In this document: positions 21,639 through 29,298 of the stretch, piece by piece
How positions within the stretch are numbered: position 1 is the first letter of the stretch
How the letters are laid out: each line of letters starts with the position of its first letter
Assembly: GCA_039805565.1 (NCBI GenBank)
Contig: JBDLTZ010000172.1
Coordinates: 1-30,198 of the forward strand
DNA length: 30,198 nucleotides
Source of the DNA: CALJIC01 sp039805565
GTDB lineage: Bacteria; Chloroflexota; Chloroflexia; Chloroflexales; Roseiflexaceae
Reading direction: 5' to 3'
Notes under the pieces: generated by a model
The model's database searches: none
What the model was told of the DNA's origin: nothing
The model's input: only the letters and a program-made list of their open reading frames with translations
Position numbers and translations under genes: made by a program

Positions 21639-22646
21639 ATGCGTATCTACAAGGCCAAGGCGCCGATGCGAATAGGGTTCTTCGGCGGGGGCACCGACGT
21701 CAGCCCCTACGCCGAGGAGCACGGCGGAAAGGTCCTCAACTGCACCATCGATAAGTACGTCCGCTGCATGCTCCGGCCCAACGGCGAGTCCGGGGTCACC
21801 ATCCGCTCCCTCGACCTCGAGTCGGTCAGCCGCAACCTCACCGGCCGCTGGGAGGGGCGTCTCAGCCTGCCCCAGGCCGTGCTCGACGCCACCCCCGAGG
21901 CGCGCGGCGTCGAGGTCACCATGTTCTCCGACGTCCCGCCCGGCAGCGGCCTCGGCTCCTCCTCGGCGCTGGTCGTCAGCATGCTCAAGCTCATCCACAC
22001 CGCCTACGGCCTCAGCATGGACCCCCACCGGCTCGCCGAGCTTGCCTACCGCATTGAGCGTGTCGACCTCGGCATCCCCGGCGGCCGCCAGGACCAGTAC
22101 GCCGCGGCCTTCGGCGGCATGAGCGTCTACCACTTCGGCAGGGGCGGCGTGATCGTCGAGCCGGTGCTCTCCGACCCCACCGCGCTCCTCGAGCTCGAGA
22201 GCTGCCTGCTGATCGGCTACATCGGCGACCGCAAGCTCCTCACCCACCACCTCGTCGAGGACCAGGTGCGCCGCCTGAAGGAGGGCGACACGCTGCGCTA
22301 CCACGATGAGACCAAGGCCTTCGTGGACGAGTCGGTCAAGCTCCTGCGCGCGCTCAAGATCGCCGAGTTCGGCCGCCTCCTGCACGACGCCTGGGAGGTC
22401 AAGAAGGCTTTCTCGCCCTACATCGCCCCCCCGGCGGTGGACGAGATCTACGCCAAGGCTCGGCGCCACGGCGCCTGGGGCGGCAAGATCACCGGCGCGG
22501 GCGGCGGGGGCTTCATGGTCTTCGCCTGTCCCTTCGACCGTCGCCTCGAGCTCGAGCGCATCCTCACCGAGTCCGGCGTCCACGTCCGCCCGTTCTCCTT
22601 CACCACCCAGGGCGTCCACGCCTGGAGCGTCGAGACGGGCGACTGA
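21639..22646 (+). CDS. GHMP kinase, D-glycero-D-manno-heptose 7-phosphate kinase-like
   Basis: This 335-residue sugar kinase of the GHMP family has the N-terminal APMRIGFFGGGTDVSPYAEE, the ATP-binding motif PPGSGLGSSSA (100-110), GIPGGRQDQYAAAFGG and the C-terminal GGKITGAGGGGFM. These features and the length match HddA-type heptose 7-phosphate kinases and related sugar-1-kinases; substrate specificity is inferred. GGAGG eight bases upstream supports the ATG at 21639. No other heptose pathway genes lie in the window, so the pathway context is open. A hairpin follows the stop before the hydrolase gene. Confidence 0.88.
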   Translation: MRIYKAKAPMRIGFFGGGTDVSPYAEEHGGKVLNCTIDKYVRCMLRPNGESGVTIRSLDLESVSRNLTGRWEGRLSLPQAVLDATPEARGVEVTMFSDVPPGSGLGSSSALVVSMLKLIHTAYGLSMDPHRLAELAYRIERVDLGIPGGRQDQYAAAFGGMSVYHFGRGGVIVEPVLSDPTALLELESCLLIGYIGDRKLLTHHLVEDQVRRLKEGDTLRYHDETKAFVDESVKLLRALKIAEFGRLLHDAWEVKKAFSPYIAPPAVDEIYAKARRHGAWGGKITGAGGGGFMVFACPFDRRLELERILTESGVHVRPFSFTTQGVHAWSVETGD

Positions 22647-22660
22647 GTGCGGGGAAGACC

Positions 22661-22682
22661 TGGAGGGGCACAAGCCCCTCCA
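22661..22682. terminator. Hairpin after the GHMP kinase gene
   Basis: TGGAGGGGC and GCCCCTCCA form a perfect 9-bp stem with loop ACAA. The stem is the same as the core of the hairpin at 16633-16657. It could terminate the kinase transcript. There is no T-tract, so it may instead be a dispersed repeat. Confidence 0.6.
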
Positions 22683-22752
22683 TCGCCGACGTTTCGTACT
22701 CTTCTGGGCAGAGCCCCAGGCCGAGCAGACTCAGTCTGCGCAAGGAGAAGCT

Positions 22753-23634
22753 ATGCCGCCAGTCGAGCGGTTCGTCTCAGCCGGCGGCCTCCGCCTCCAC
22801 GTGCGCGACTGGGGCGGGCCCGCGAGCCGTCCCCCTGTCCTGCTCGTCCACGGCCTGGCTTCAAACGCCCGCATCTGGGACCTCGTGGCGTCGCGCCTCG
22901 CCGGCTCGCTCCGCGTGGCCGCGCACGACCAGCGCGGCCACGGGCGCTCGGATAAGCCCGACGCGGGCTACGACTTCGCCTCCGTCACCGCCGATCTGGC
23001 CGCGGTGTGCGGCGCGCTCGGTTTCGAGCGGCCGCTGGTGGTGGGGCACTCCTGGGGGGCCGCGGTGGCGCTCCAGCTCGCCGCGGACTGCACCGTGCCG
23101 CTCTCGGGCGTCGCCCTCGTTGATGGCGGCACGTTCGACTTCGCCGCCATGATGTCGCCCGCGGACGCCCGCCGCCGCCTCACGCCGCCGCGCCTCTCCG
23201 GCACGCCGCTCGCCGAGTTCGTCCACGGCATGCGCACGCGCTGGCTCAGGGAGCTGTGGAGTCCTGAGGTGGAGGAGATCGTGCTGGCGAACTTCGAGGT
23301 GGACGAGGCGGCCCACATCCACCCGCGCCTCAGCTTCGACAACCACATGCAGGTGGTGGACGCCATGGTCGCGCAGCGGCCAGGGGAGCTCTTCCCGCGC
23401 GTTGCCTGCCCCGCGCTCATCATCCCGGCCGCGCCCCCCGTCATGGACGACGAGGCCGCGCGCTGGATGCAGATCAAGCGCGCCTCCGTGGCCGCAGCCG
23501 AGCAGGCCATACCCTACGCCCGCGTCGCCTGGGCCGAGCAGAGCGTCCACGATATCCCGCTGCACCGCCCGGAGCTGCTCGCCTCACTTCTGGCCGACTT
23601 CGCCCACTCGATCACGCGCCCTGTCGAACGCTGA
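22753..23634 (+). CDS. Alpha/beta hydrolase
   Basis: This 293-residue alpha/beta-hydrolase-fold protein has the oxyanion region LLVHGLASNARIWD, HDQRGHGRSDKPD, the nucleophile elbow VGHSWG with Ser100, and the catalytic His266 in SVHDIPLH near the C-terminus. It has no signal peptide, so it is cytoplasmic. Substrate is not predictable; esterases, lipases and C-C hydrolases share this pattern. AAGGAGAAG before the ATG at 22753 fixes the start. The stop codon lies inside the first unit of a heptamer repeat. It is convergent with pth. Confidence 0.9.
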   Translation: MPPVERFVSAGGLRLHVRDWGGPASRPPVLLVHGLASNARIWDLVASRLAGSLRVAAHDQRGHGRSDKPDAGYDFASVTADLAAVCGALGFERPLVVGHSWGAAVALQLAADCTVPLSGVALVDGGTFDFAAMMSPADARRRLTPPRLSGTPLAEFVHGMRTRWLRELWSPEVEEIVLANFEVDEAAHIHPRLSFDNHMQVVDAMVAQRPGELFPRVACPALIIPAAPPVMDDEAARWMQIKRASVAAAEQAIPYARVAWAEQSVHDIPLHRPELLASLLADFAHSITRPVER

Positions 23635-23751
23635 GTCGTGCGTGGTGAGTCGTGAGTCGCGTGGCAGCGCGGTGCGCAAGGATCACGACTCACGACTCAA
23701 GCCACGCGCGTGGCGGCGCTCACGCCTCAAGACTCACGACTCACGACTCAC
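23631..23751. repeat. Heptamer repeat cluster with long hairpin between convergent genes
   Basis: The left part has CTGAGTC, GTGCGTG, GTGAGTC, GTGAGTC (23631-23658). The middle has GACTCAC and GACTCAA (23687-23700). The right has CGCTCAC, GCCTCAA and three GACTCAC (23717-23751). The left and middle parts pair perfectly over 14 bp (23646-23659 with 23686-23699). The stop codons of both the alpha/beta hydrolase and pth fall inside repeat units. Confidence 0.88.
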
Positions 23752-24337
23752 GTGGTGGCTTCGGCGGCTTATCGGGCGCGTTGTAGCGGTTCATCGCTGT
23801 CGTGAACCCCTCGCGCATGATCACGTCTACCGCGTCCGCGATCCGCTCGTACAGGTCCGGCAGCTGCGCGTCCTCATCCTTCGTCCAGCGCCCCAGCACG
23901 TAGTTCGCCAGGTCCCAGCCCTCGGGTTTCTGGCCGATGCCCACGCGCAGGCGGGGGAACGCCTGTGAGCCGAGCTGCCCCACGATCGAGCGCATTCCGT
24001 TGTGCGTGCCGGCGCTCCCGCGCTCCCGCAGCCGCAGCACCCCGAACGGCAGGTCGGTGTCGTCGTAGATCACCAGCAGCTCGCGCGCCGGGTCGGCTTT
24101 ATACCACTGGAGCAGCCCCGTCACCGCCTGGCCGCTCAGGTTCATATAGGTCTGCGGCCGTGCCAGCGCCACACGCTGCCCGCCGATCTGCCCCTCAGCG
24201 ATCCGCGCGTTCGCCCGCTTCCCGCTGAAATCCATCCCGTGCCGCCGCGCCACCTGGTTTACCGCGCCCCAGCCCACATTGTGGCGCGTCCGCGCGTACT
24301 CCTCGCCCGGGTTCCCCAGGCCCACGATCACCCACAC
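23741..24337 (-). CDS. pth: Peptidyl-tRNA hydrolase
   Basis: This 198-residue enzyme releases tRNA from stalled peptidyl-tRNA. It has the family opening VIVGLGNPGEEYARTRHNVG with the catalytic His, PQTYMNLSG, VIYDDTDLPFG with the conserved Asp, and RERGSAGTHNGMRSI. Length is typical. The start is a GTG at 24337, with GGGAGAG about eight bases upstream. The C-terminal residues RES and the stop codon are written by the heptamer repeat CGTGAGTCGTGA, so the natural C-terminus has been altered or extended by the repeat. Confidence 0.96.
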   Translation of the reverse strand: MWVIVGLGNPGEEYARTRHNVGWGAVNQVARRHGMDFSGKRANARIAEGQIGGQRVALARPQTYMNLSGQAVTGLLQWYKADPARELLVIYDDTDLPFGVLRLRERGSAGTHNGMRSIVGQLGSQAFPRLRVGIGQKPEGWDLANYVLGRWTKDEDAQLPDLYERIADAVDVIMREGFTTAMNRYNAPDKPPKPPRES

Positions 24338-24367
24338 GGCAATGCTCTCCCGCTATCTGTCCGGCCC

Positions 24368-24396
24368 AGATTGTATCCGTCCTGCCCGACGCCCGC
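24368..24396 (-). promoter_or_regulatory. Promoter of pth
   Basis: TTGCGG (24396-24391), a 17-base spacer and TACAAT (24373-24368) lie about 30 bases before the GTG start of pth on the minus strand. Confidence 0.6.
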
Positions 24397-24491
24397 AACT
24401 CCGCTGGCGCGAATGTCCGCCGTGCCGGCTCGCCCGCCTGTCTGAGTCGTCCGGTGCCGTACCGGTCAGAGCGCCGGCCGTGTCCCAATGA

Positions 24492-24529
24492 GAGAGGCCG
24501 GGGCACCCCTCAGGATACCCCGGCCTCTC
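24492..24529 (-). terminator. Strong hairpin after the DUF11 gene
   Basis: GAGAGGCCGGGG (24492-24503) and CCCCGGCCTCTC (24518-24529) form a perfect 12-bp stem with a 14-base loop. It lies about 50 bases past the DUF11 stop, between it and the pth promoter. It lacks a T-run but is placed as a terminator for the sortase-DUF11 operon. Confidence 0.7.
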
Positions 24530-24537
24530 ACCACCTC

Positions 24538-24580
24538 GCTCCGTACTGAGCACTCACCGCTCAGTACTCAGCACTCGCGC
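24538..24580. repeat. Heptamer repeat block at the DUF11 gene end
   Basis: Units of the type TACTGAG, CACTCAC, CGCTCAG, TACTCAG and CACTCGC run with exact 7-base spacing of their CT dinucleotides (24539 to 24574). The block directly touches the minus-strand stop codon of the DUF11 gene (24582-24580). Confidence 0.82.
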
Positions 24581-26679
24581 TACAGCCGCTCCTTTGCCCG
24601 GTGCAGGCGCCACGTCCGCAGCCCCATCGTCATGCCGAGCATGGCGATGCCGATCAGCGGCGGCACCCCGGTGCTCGTGTTCGGCAGCGGCGCTGTCACC
24701 ACTGTGCCGCGCCCGGGCACAGCCGTGGCGGCTGCCGTTGGCATGGCTGCGGTCGGGCCGGCGGCGGTGGGTGCTGCTGTAGCCGTGGGCTCCGCCGTCG
24801 GTGCGGCGGTCGCCGTCGCGTCCGGCGCCGGGTAGGCCGCCGCCGGCAGCGCCTCCTTCGTCGAGGCCGCCGCGTCCGCCGTCGGCATCGACCCCACCGC
24901 CGCCGCGATCGCCGTCTGGTCCTGCGTCGGCGTCAGCTGCGCGGTCCCGGTCATCGCCGCCGTCGTCGTCGGGTTTGCAGGGCCCTGCGCCGCGGTGGCT
25001 GGGCCCACCACCAGCACGGTCACGATGTTCGAGTAGGCCGGGATGCTCAGCCCGCCGAACGACAGCTCGGCCTGCGCCACCACGCGCGCGCCCACCGACA
25101 CGTCGCTCTTCACCCGCGTCCGCACCAGGATCTCCACGCCCTGCCCGGCGGCCAGCGTCGGCACCGAGAGCGTGATCCGGTTGCCCGAGCGCTGCGGGTC
25201 GCCGCGGTCGGACGAGGTGCTGAGGATCTCGAGGTTCGCCGGCAGCGCGCTGCTCACAGCCACGCCCTGCAGGTCGCTGCTCAGGGTGTTACGCACCGCG
25301 ATGACGTAGCCTACCTCCTGGCCGGGGAACGCGCTGCCCCAGTCGCTCGCCATGCGGAAGAACAGCCCCTCGGCCGTCGTCGCGGTCGAGGTTGCCGTCG
25401 CTGCAGGGGTGCTGGTCGCGCGGGTCCCGCCCGTCCCGCCCGTCCCGCCCGTCCCGCCTGTCCCACCGGTCGCCGGACGTGGAGTGGGCGGCAGTGGCGC
25501 CTCGGGGCGCGGGGTGGGTGGCAGCAGCACCGCCGGGGGTGGGGCCGCAGCGGCGTCCTCGCTCGACCCGCCGTTGTCGCTGTCGTCGCTGTTGTCGTCA
25601 TCGTCGCCGCCGCTGCCCGTGGGCGGGTTGGAAGTCCCTCCGCCCGTCGTTGCGCTCGGCGTGATCAGCGGTCCGGTGGTCGGCGTGTTCGTCCGCGTCG
25701 TGCCGCCTGGGGCCGTGGTAGCCACCGGCGGGTTCACCGTGCCGCCGATGACCTCGAGGAACACCTCGTCCGACGAGGCGGTGAAGGCGCGCGCGTCCTC
25801 GGCCAGCGCCTGATTCGAAAGCCTCGCGCCGGGGGCGGCGGTGTCGCGCACGCGCACGCTGATCGTGATCGTCGCGGGCGCTCCTGACTGGGCAGTCACG
25901 TTGCAGATCACCGTGCTGCCGCTCACCTGGCAGTCGCCGGTGCTCGCCGTCGCGCCGAGGACCTCCAGCGAGGGGTGGATGCTGTCCTGCACTTCGATCT
26001 GCGTCGGACCGCCGTTGTTGCTCAGCACCGAGATCGAGAAGCTCACCGTCTGCCCGCGCTGCACTGAGGGGTCGGACACCGTCTTCACCAGCGTCAGCGG
26101 CGGCTCGTCAAGGCGCGGCGTGCTGCTGGGCGTCGGCGTGAACGCGGGGTCCACCGTGGGCGAGGGAGTGCGCGTCGGCGTGGCGGTCGGCACGCTCGGG
26201 TCGTTCGTGGCCGCTGGCGGCAAGGTCGTCTCGACTGGAGCGGTCGTCGGCTGGCCGGGGGCGGTTGTGGCCATCGCTGGTGGGGTGTTCGTCGGCAGCG
26301 GGATGTCGGTCACGACGGGTGTGATCGTCTCCGTCGGCCCCGGCGTGTTCGTCACGCGCGGTGCTGCCGGTTCTGCAAGGGGGAGAGTCGGGTCTGCGAG
26401 CGCGGCGGGGGCCTCCTGCGTCGGGGTTCCCTGGGACTCTGCGGTGGGGGCAGCCACGTTCTCCTGGGCGACGTCCCCCTCGGGGGTGGGCGCGTCCTGG
26501 CTCACGCGCGGTGCGGCGGGCGCCGTCAGCGGGTTCAGCCAGCGGTACGCCTCAGCGTACAGCGGGAACACGATCAGGAGCAGGCTGACGACGATCAGTG
26601 TGATCTCGTATGCGGTCCAGCGGGCAGGGCCGCGCCCACGCCTCGGCGGCTGAGGGTCCCTGTGAAAGAGCCGTTGCAT
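24580..26679 (-). CDS. DUF11 surface protein with LPNTS sorting-like C-terminus
   Basis: The protein has 699 residues. An N-terminal membrane segment at ~24-41 is followed by a long Pro/Thr/Ala-rich linker. A first DUF11-type beta domain (~192-315: LTLVKTVSDPSVQRGQTVSF ... NQALAE) follows, then a second linker with tandem GGT repeats and a second DUF11-like domain (~455-575: PGQEVGYVIAVRN ... AQAEL). The end is a low-complexity stalk and LPNTS (665-669), then a hydrophobic stretch and a basic tail (RTWRLHRAKERL). This ending has the layout of a sortase signal. A sortase gene lies directly upstream in the same operon, which supports a covalently anchored or processed surface protein. GGAGGAAC before the ATG at 26679 fixes the start. 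The binding role is unknown. Confidence 0.87.
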   Translation of the reverse strand: MQRLFHRDPQPPRRGRGPARWTAYEITLIVVSLLLIVFPLYAEAYRWLNPLTAPAAPRVSQDAPTPEGDVAQENVAAPTAESQGTPTQEAPAALADPTLPLAEPAAPRVTNTPGPTETITPVVTDIPLPTNTPPAMATTAPGQPTTAPVETTLPPAATNDPSVPTATPTRTPSPTVDPAFTPTPSSTPRLDEPPLTLVKTVSDPSVQRGQTVSFSISVLSNNGGPTQIEVQDSIHPSLEVLGATASTGDCQVSGSTVICNVTAQSGAPATITISVRVRDTAAPGARLSNQALAEDARAFTASSDEVFLEVIGGTVNPPVATTAPGGTTRTNTPTTGPLITPSATTGGGTSNPPTGSGGDDDDNSDDSDNGGSSEDAAAAPPPAVLLPPTPRPEAPLPPTPRPATGGTGGTGGTGGTGGTRATSTPAATATSTATTAEGLFFRMASDWGSAFPGQEVGYVIAVRNTLSSDLQGVAVSSALPANLEILSTSSDRGDPQRSGNRITLSVPTLAAGQGVEILVRTRVKSDVSVGARVVAQAELSFGGLSIPAYSNIVTVLVVGPATAAQGPANPTTTAAMTGTAQLTPTQDQTAIAAAVGSMPTADAAASTKEALPAAAYPAPDATATAAPTAEPTATAAPTAAGPTAAMPTAAATAVPGRGTVVTAPLPNTSTGVPPLIGIAMLGMTMGLRTWRLHRAKERL
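25424..25468. repeat. 9-base tandem repeat in the DUF11 gene
   Basis: Five units of GTCCCGCCC (the last two with single changes) encode the Gly-Gly-Thr repeat in the linker between the two DUF11 domains. The copy number is likely to vary between strains. Confidence 0.85.
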
Positions 26680-26775
26680 GTGTTCCTCCGATCGCGCGCG
26701 GCTACCACCCTTGCGCCCGGCTACCACCCTCTGTGCGCCATCGCTCCGCCGTGGGAAACCCCCGGCGGCGCACCC

Positions 26776-27804
26776 CTACGTCGCCGGCTGGCTGTCGGCC
26801 AGATCGGCAACCACCACGAGCCGCTGGGTGTCCCAGTTCGTGCAGGTGATCAGCGTCAGGGTCGGTGTTGGTGTCGGGTCCAGCACCTCGACCTGTGTCG
26901 GCCACACCGCCCGCGTCTCGCGCACGATGTAGCGGTAGCGCTTCCCGCCCGCGTCCACGAAAACTTCGTGCCCTGGGGCCAGCGCGCCGAGGTCGCGGAA
27001 CACCGCGCCCCGCAGCCCCGCGTGTCCCGCCAGAGCGGTATTCCCTACTTCGCCCGGCAGCGCAGTGCCCGTCAGGTAGCCAGCGGCGTACTCCGCCACC
27101 TCCCACGTACCGTCCACCACGAATACCTCGCGCACGCCGGTGTCCAGCCCGATCGCCGGGATCCGCAGCCGCGTCGGCTCGGGGCTGACCTTCTGGGTCA
27201 CGCGTGGAGCAGGCTGCGCGACGGGGGGCGTGTCGGGCACGCTCGCGGCCTGTACGCTACCGGCCGCGCCCGCTCCCTGGCCGATGCCTGGCGCTGAGGG
27301 GAGCGGCCCCTGGCCGGGGAGCGGTCCCTCGCCCACGTACGGCAGTGGCGCGGAGTCGGCCAGCGATGCGGCAGCGCCGGTCCCGCGCCGCTCGGTGGCG
27401 GGGAGGGCGGGCGTCGGGTTGCCCTCCGAGGGGAGCAGCGCCGGGGCGGCCGTCGCGGCGGTCTCGGTGCTGCCCTTTGTCCCCTGAGCCGCTGTGCTCC
27501 CCACTGCCTGCGCCTGCGGCACGCTCCGCTCGTGGACCCAGTCCCGCACTGGCCCGTCCACGAACCAGAACCCGAACACAACGAAGGCTGCCACCGCGAG
27601 TAGGCGCTCGGTGACGCCGAGCGTGCGGTCGACCCAGTTCTTCAGAAGAAAGCGGCGCAGCGCGTGCCGCCGGTGCTCATCGCGCGAGCGCAGGGCCACG
27701 GGCGCGTGCCAGCTGTCCACCTTAGAGGGCGGGCTCTCGATCAGGTGCTGCAGAAGCTCCAGGGCTTCCTGGTCGTGTGTTGGCTGCTGTGGGTGGACCG
27801 ACAT
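26776..27804 (-). CDS. Sortase family protein
   Basis: The protein has 342 residues. It has a cytoplasmic N-terminus, one membrane helix at ~66-82 (ERLLAVAAFVVFGFWFV) and a long Ala/Pro-rich spacer to ~205. A sortase barrel (~210-335) follows with catalytic His261 (ALAGHAG), Cys321 in TLITCTNWD and Arg328 (QRLVV). It begins LRIPAIGLD, as most sortases do. It would act on the outer face of the membrane, cleaving LPxT-like signals. The next gene in the operon encodes a protein ending in such a signal. No clear ribosome binding site precedes the ATG; a good promoter lies ~100 bases upstream. Subclass (D, E or F) is not decided. Confidence 0.9.
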   Translation of the reverse strand: MSVHPQQPTHDQEALELLQHLIESPPSKVDSWHAPVALRSRDEHRRHALRRFLLKNWVDRTLGVTERLLAVAAFVVFGFWFVDGPVRDWVHERSVPQAQAVGSTAAQGTKGSTETAATAAPALLPSEGNPTPALPATERRGTGAAASLADSAPLPYVGEGPLPGQGPLPSAPGIGQGAGAAGSVQAASVPDTPPVAQPAPRVTQKVSPEPTRLRIPAIGLDTGVREVFVVDGTWEVAEYAAGYLTGTALPGEVGNTALAGHAGLRGAVFRDLGALAPGHEVFVDAGGKRYRYIVRETRAVWPTQVEVLDPTPTPTLTLITCTNWDTQRLVVVADLADSQPAT

Positions 27805-27901
27805 TGCTCAGGACGGAGCGCGGTGAGACGCTCCGGGTGTAGGCCTTGCCGTAGCGCCGACGCACGACGCCAGCCGGCCGAGCTGGCTGGTAACTGAGGC
27901 G

Positions 27902-27931
27902 ATTATACATTACGCATGGCATCCGACGCAA
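27902..27931 (-). promoter_or_regulatory. Promoter of the sortase-DUF11 operon
   Basis: TTGCGT (27931-27926), an 18-base spacer and a perfect TATAAT (27907-27902) precede the sortase by ~100 bases, in an A/T-rich gap. The remaining gap to pyrD shows no gene. Confidence 0.6.
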
Positions 27932-28003
27932 TAGGAATAACGTCCCTAATGGGATTTTCACTACTAGGGTGCTGGTGGAATGTAAAGCGATCTGTAAGAG
28001 CGC

Positions 28004-29137
28004 TTAGCGCACATCGACCCCCACGGCGTCGGTTGTGGTGCGGAGGCCATCGCGCCAGAGGAGCTGCGCCAGCCCGCGCTTGATATCACGCGCCGCGCCA
28101 GGGCCGGCGTAGACCATGCCGGTGTACAGCTGCACCAGCCGGGCGCCGCTGCGGATCATCGCGTATGCGTCGGCCGCGCTCGCCACGCCCCCCACGCCAA
28201 TGATCGGGACCTGGCCGTTCGTGAGGCGGTAGATGTGCGCCACGGTCGCCCGCGCCCGAGCGCCAAGGGGCCTGCCGCTCAGGCCACCCATCTCGCGCGC
28301 CGCCCGCCCGCGCACTCCCTCGCGCGAGAGCGTGGTGTTGACGGCCACGAAGCCCGCGCAGCCCGTGGCCATTCCGGCCCCCACCACCTCCTCCAGCGCC
28401 GCGTCGGTCTCATCGGGCGAAACCTTCAGTAGCACCGGCAGCGGCCGTGCCAGCCGCGCGTTCTCGGTGGCCACCGCGCCCAGCAACTCCTCCAGCGCCG
28501 CCCGCTCGTGCAGTTTCCGCAGCCCCGGCGTGTTCGGCGAGGAGATGTTGACCGTTACGTAGTCCGCCAGCGGCGCGAGCGTGGCGAACGCGGCGGCGTA
28601 GTCCTCCGCCGCGCGCTCCAGCGGCGTGTCTTTGTTCTTGCCGATGTTCACCCCGATGATTGTCGTCGGTCGCCGTTCGTCGGCCGTCGGCCGTCGGCCG
28701 TCGGTCGCCTGTCGCCTGTCGCCGTTCGTCGGTCGCAGCTCCCGCAGGTTGCGCGCCACCGCCTGCATCCCTGGGCCGTTGAATCCCATCCGGTTCACCA
28801 GCGCCTCGTCGCCCGGTAGGCGGAACAGGCGCGGCGGCAGGTTGCCCGGCTGCGGCCGCGGCGTCACTGTGCCCACCTCGACGTGCCCGAAGCCCAGCAG
28901 CGCCATTGGCTCTACCAGCTCGGCGCGCTTGTCGAAGCCGGCCGCCAGCCCCACTGGGTTGACAAACCGCAGCCCGGCCAGCGTTGTCGCCAGCGATGGG
29001 TCCTCGTAGGCGTACAAGGCCCGGATCATCCGCGCCACGGCCGGCTGGCCCCCCGCCCGCCGCAGCAGCCCCGTTACCAGCTCGTGCGCGCGCTCCGCGT
29101 CCATCCGAAACAGCAGTGGCTTCAGCGCCTGGTACAT
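28004..29137 (-). CDS. pyrD: Dihydroorotate dehydrogenase (quinone), class 2, with repeat-encoded insert
   Basis: This 377-residue flavoenzyme of pyrimidine synthesis oxidises dihydroorotate with membrane quinone. Class 2 features are the N-terminal helical region (MYQALKPLLFRMDAERAHEL), NPVGLAAGFDK, VEVGTVTPRPQPGNLPPRLFR, NRMGFN, GVNIGKNKDTP, VNISSPNTPGLR with the catalytic Ser, LLKVSPD and IIGVGGV. Between LREL (134) and IIGVNIG (160) there is an extra ~25-residue stretch rich in Arg, Thr and Asp (TDGRRPTADERRP). It is encoded by 11 heptamer repeats and replaces the short linker expected there. The frame is kept on both sides, so the enzyme is probably functional. AGGAG nine bases before the ATG and a strong promoter at 29189-29216 support the start. 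Confidence 0.95.
   Translation of the reverse strand: MYQALKPLLFRMDAERAHELVTGLLRRAGGQPAVARMIRALYAYEDPSLATTLAGLRFVNPVGLAAGFDKRAELVEPMALLGFGHVEVGTVTPRPQPGNLPPRLFRLPGDEALVNRMGFNGPGMQAVARNLRELRPTNGDRRQATDGRRPTADERRPTTIIGVNIGKNKDTPLERAAEDYAAAFATLAPLADYVTVNISSPNTPGLRKLHERAALEELLGAVATENARLARPLPVLLKVSPDETDAALEEVVGAGMATGCAGFVAVNTTLSREGVRGRAAREMGGLSGRPLGARARATVAHIYRLTNGQVPIIGVGGVASAADAYAMIRSGARLVQLYTGMVYAGPGAARDIKRGLAQLLWRDGLRTTTDAVGVDVR
28662..28738. repeat. Heptamer repeat block inside pyrD
   Basis: Eleven consecutive 7-base units occur: GTCGTCG, GTCGCCG, TTCGTCG, three GCCGTCG, two GTCGCCT, GTCGCCG, TTCGTCG, GTCGCAG. They encode a 7-residue-periodic Arg-Arg peptide within PyrD. The GCCGTCG unit is shared with the block inside the TPR gene. 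Confidence 0.9.
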
Positions 29138-29175
29138 TGCTCAATGCTCCTCGCTCCCGCGCTCACGCGCTCCCG
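29136..29175. repeat. Degenerate heptamer-like repeat in the pyrD leader
   Basis: GCTC occurs at 29139, 29146, 29153, 29161 and 29169, spaced 7, 7, 8 and 8 bases. It starts at the pyrD ATG and fills most of the leader up to the promoter. The spacing has drifted, which suggests an older copy. Confidence 0.55.
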
Positions 29176-29188
29176 GCAACTAGGCCGG

Positions 29189-29216
29189 ATCATAGCCCGT
29201 GCGCGTTCCCTGTCAA
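29189..29216 (-). promoter_or_regulatory. Strong sigma-70-type promoter of pyrD
   Basis: A perfect TTGACA (29216-29211), a 16-base spacer and TATGAT (29194-29189, five of six) lie ~50 bases before the pyrD ATG on the minus strand. Confidence 0.85.
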
Positions 29217-29298
29217 GCGCCCACCTGCGTGTCACTTATCCGGCAGGAGCACGCCAATCGTAGCGCCCGGGATCTGAGCGACGATCGTAGGCGCTCGC

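Noticed and set aside
23631..23751. Possible CRISPR array
   Set aside because: The units are only 7 bases, directly abutting, with no spacers and no cas genes.
24601..25887. 428-codon plus-strand frame opposite the DUF11 gene
   Set aside because: Extremely Arg-rich, produced by the repetitive GC-rich linker on the other strand.
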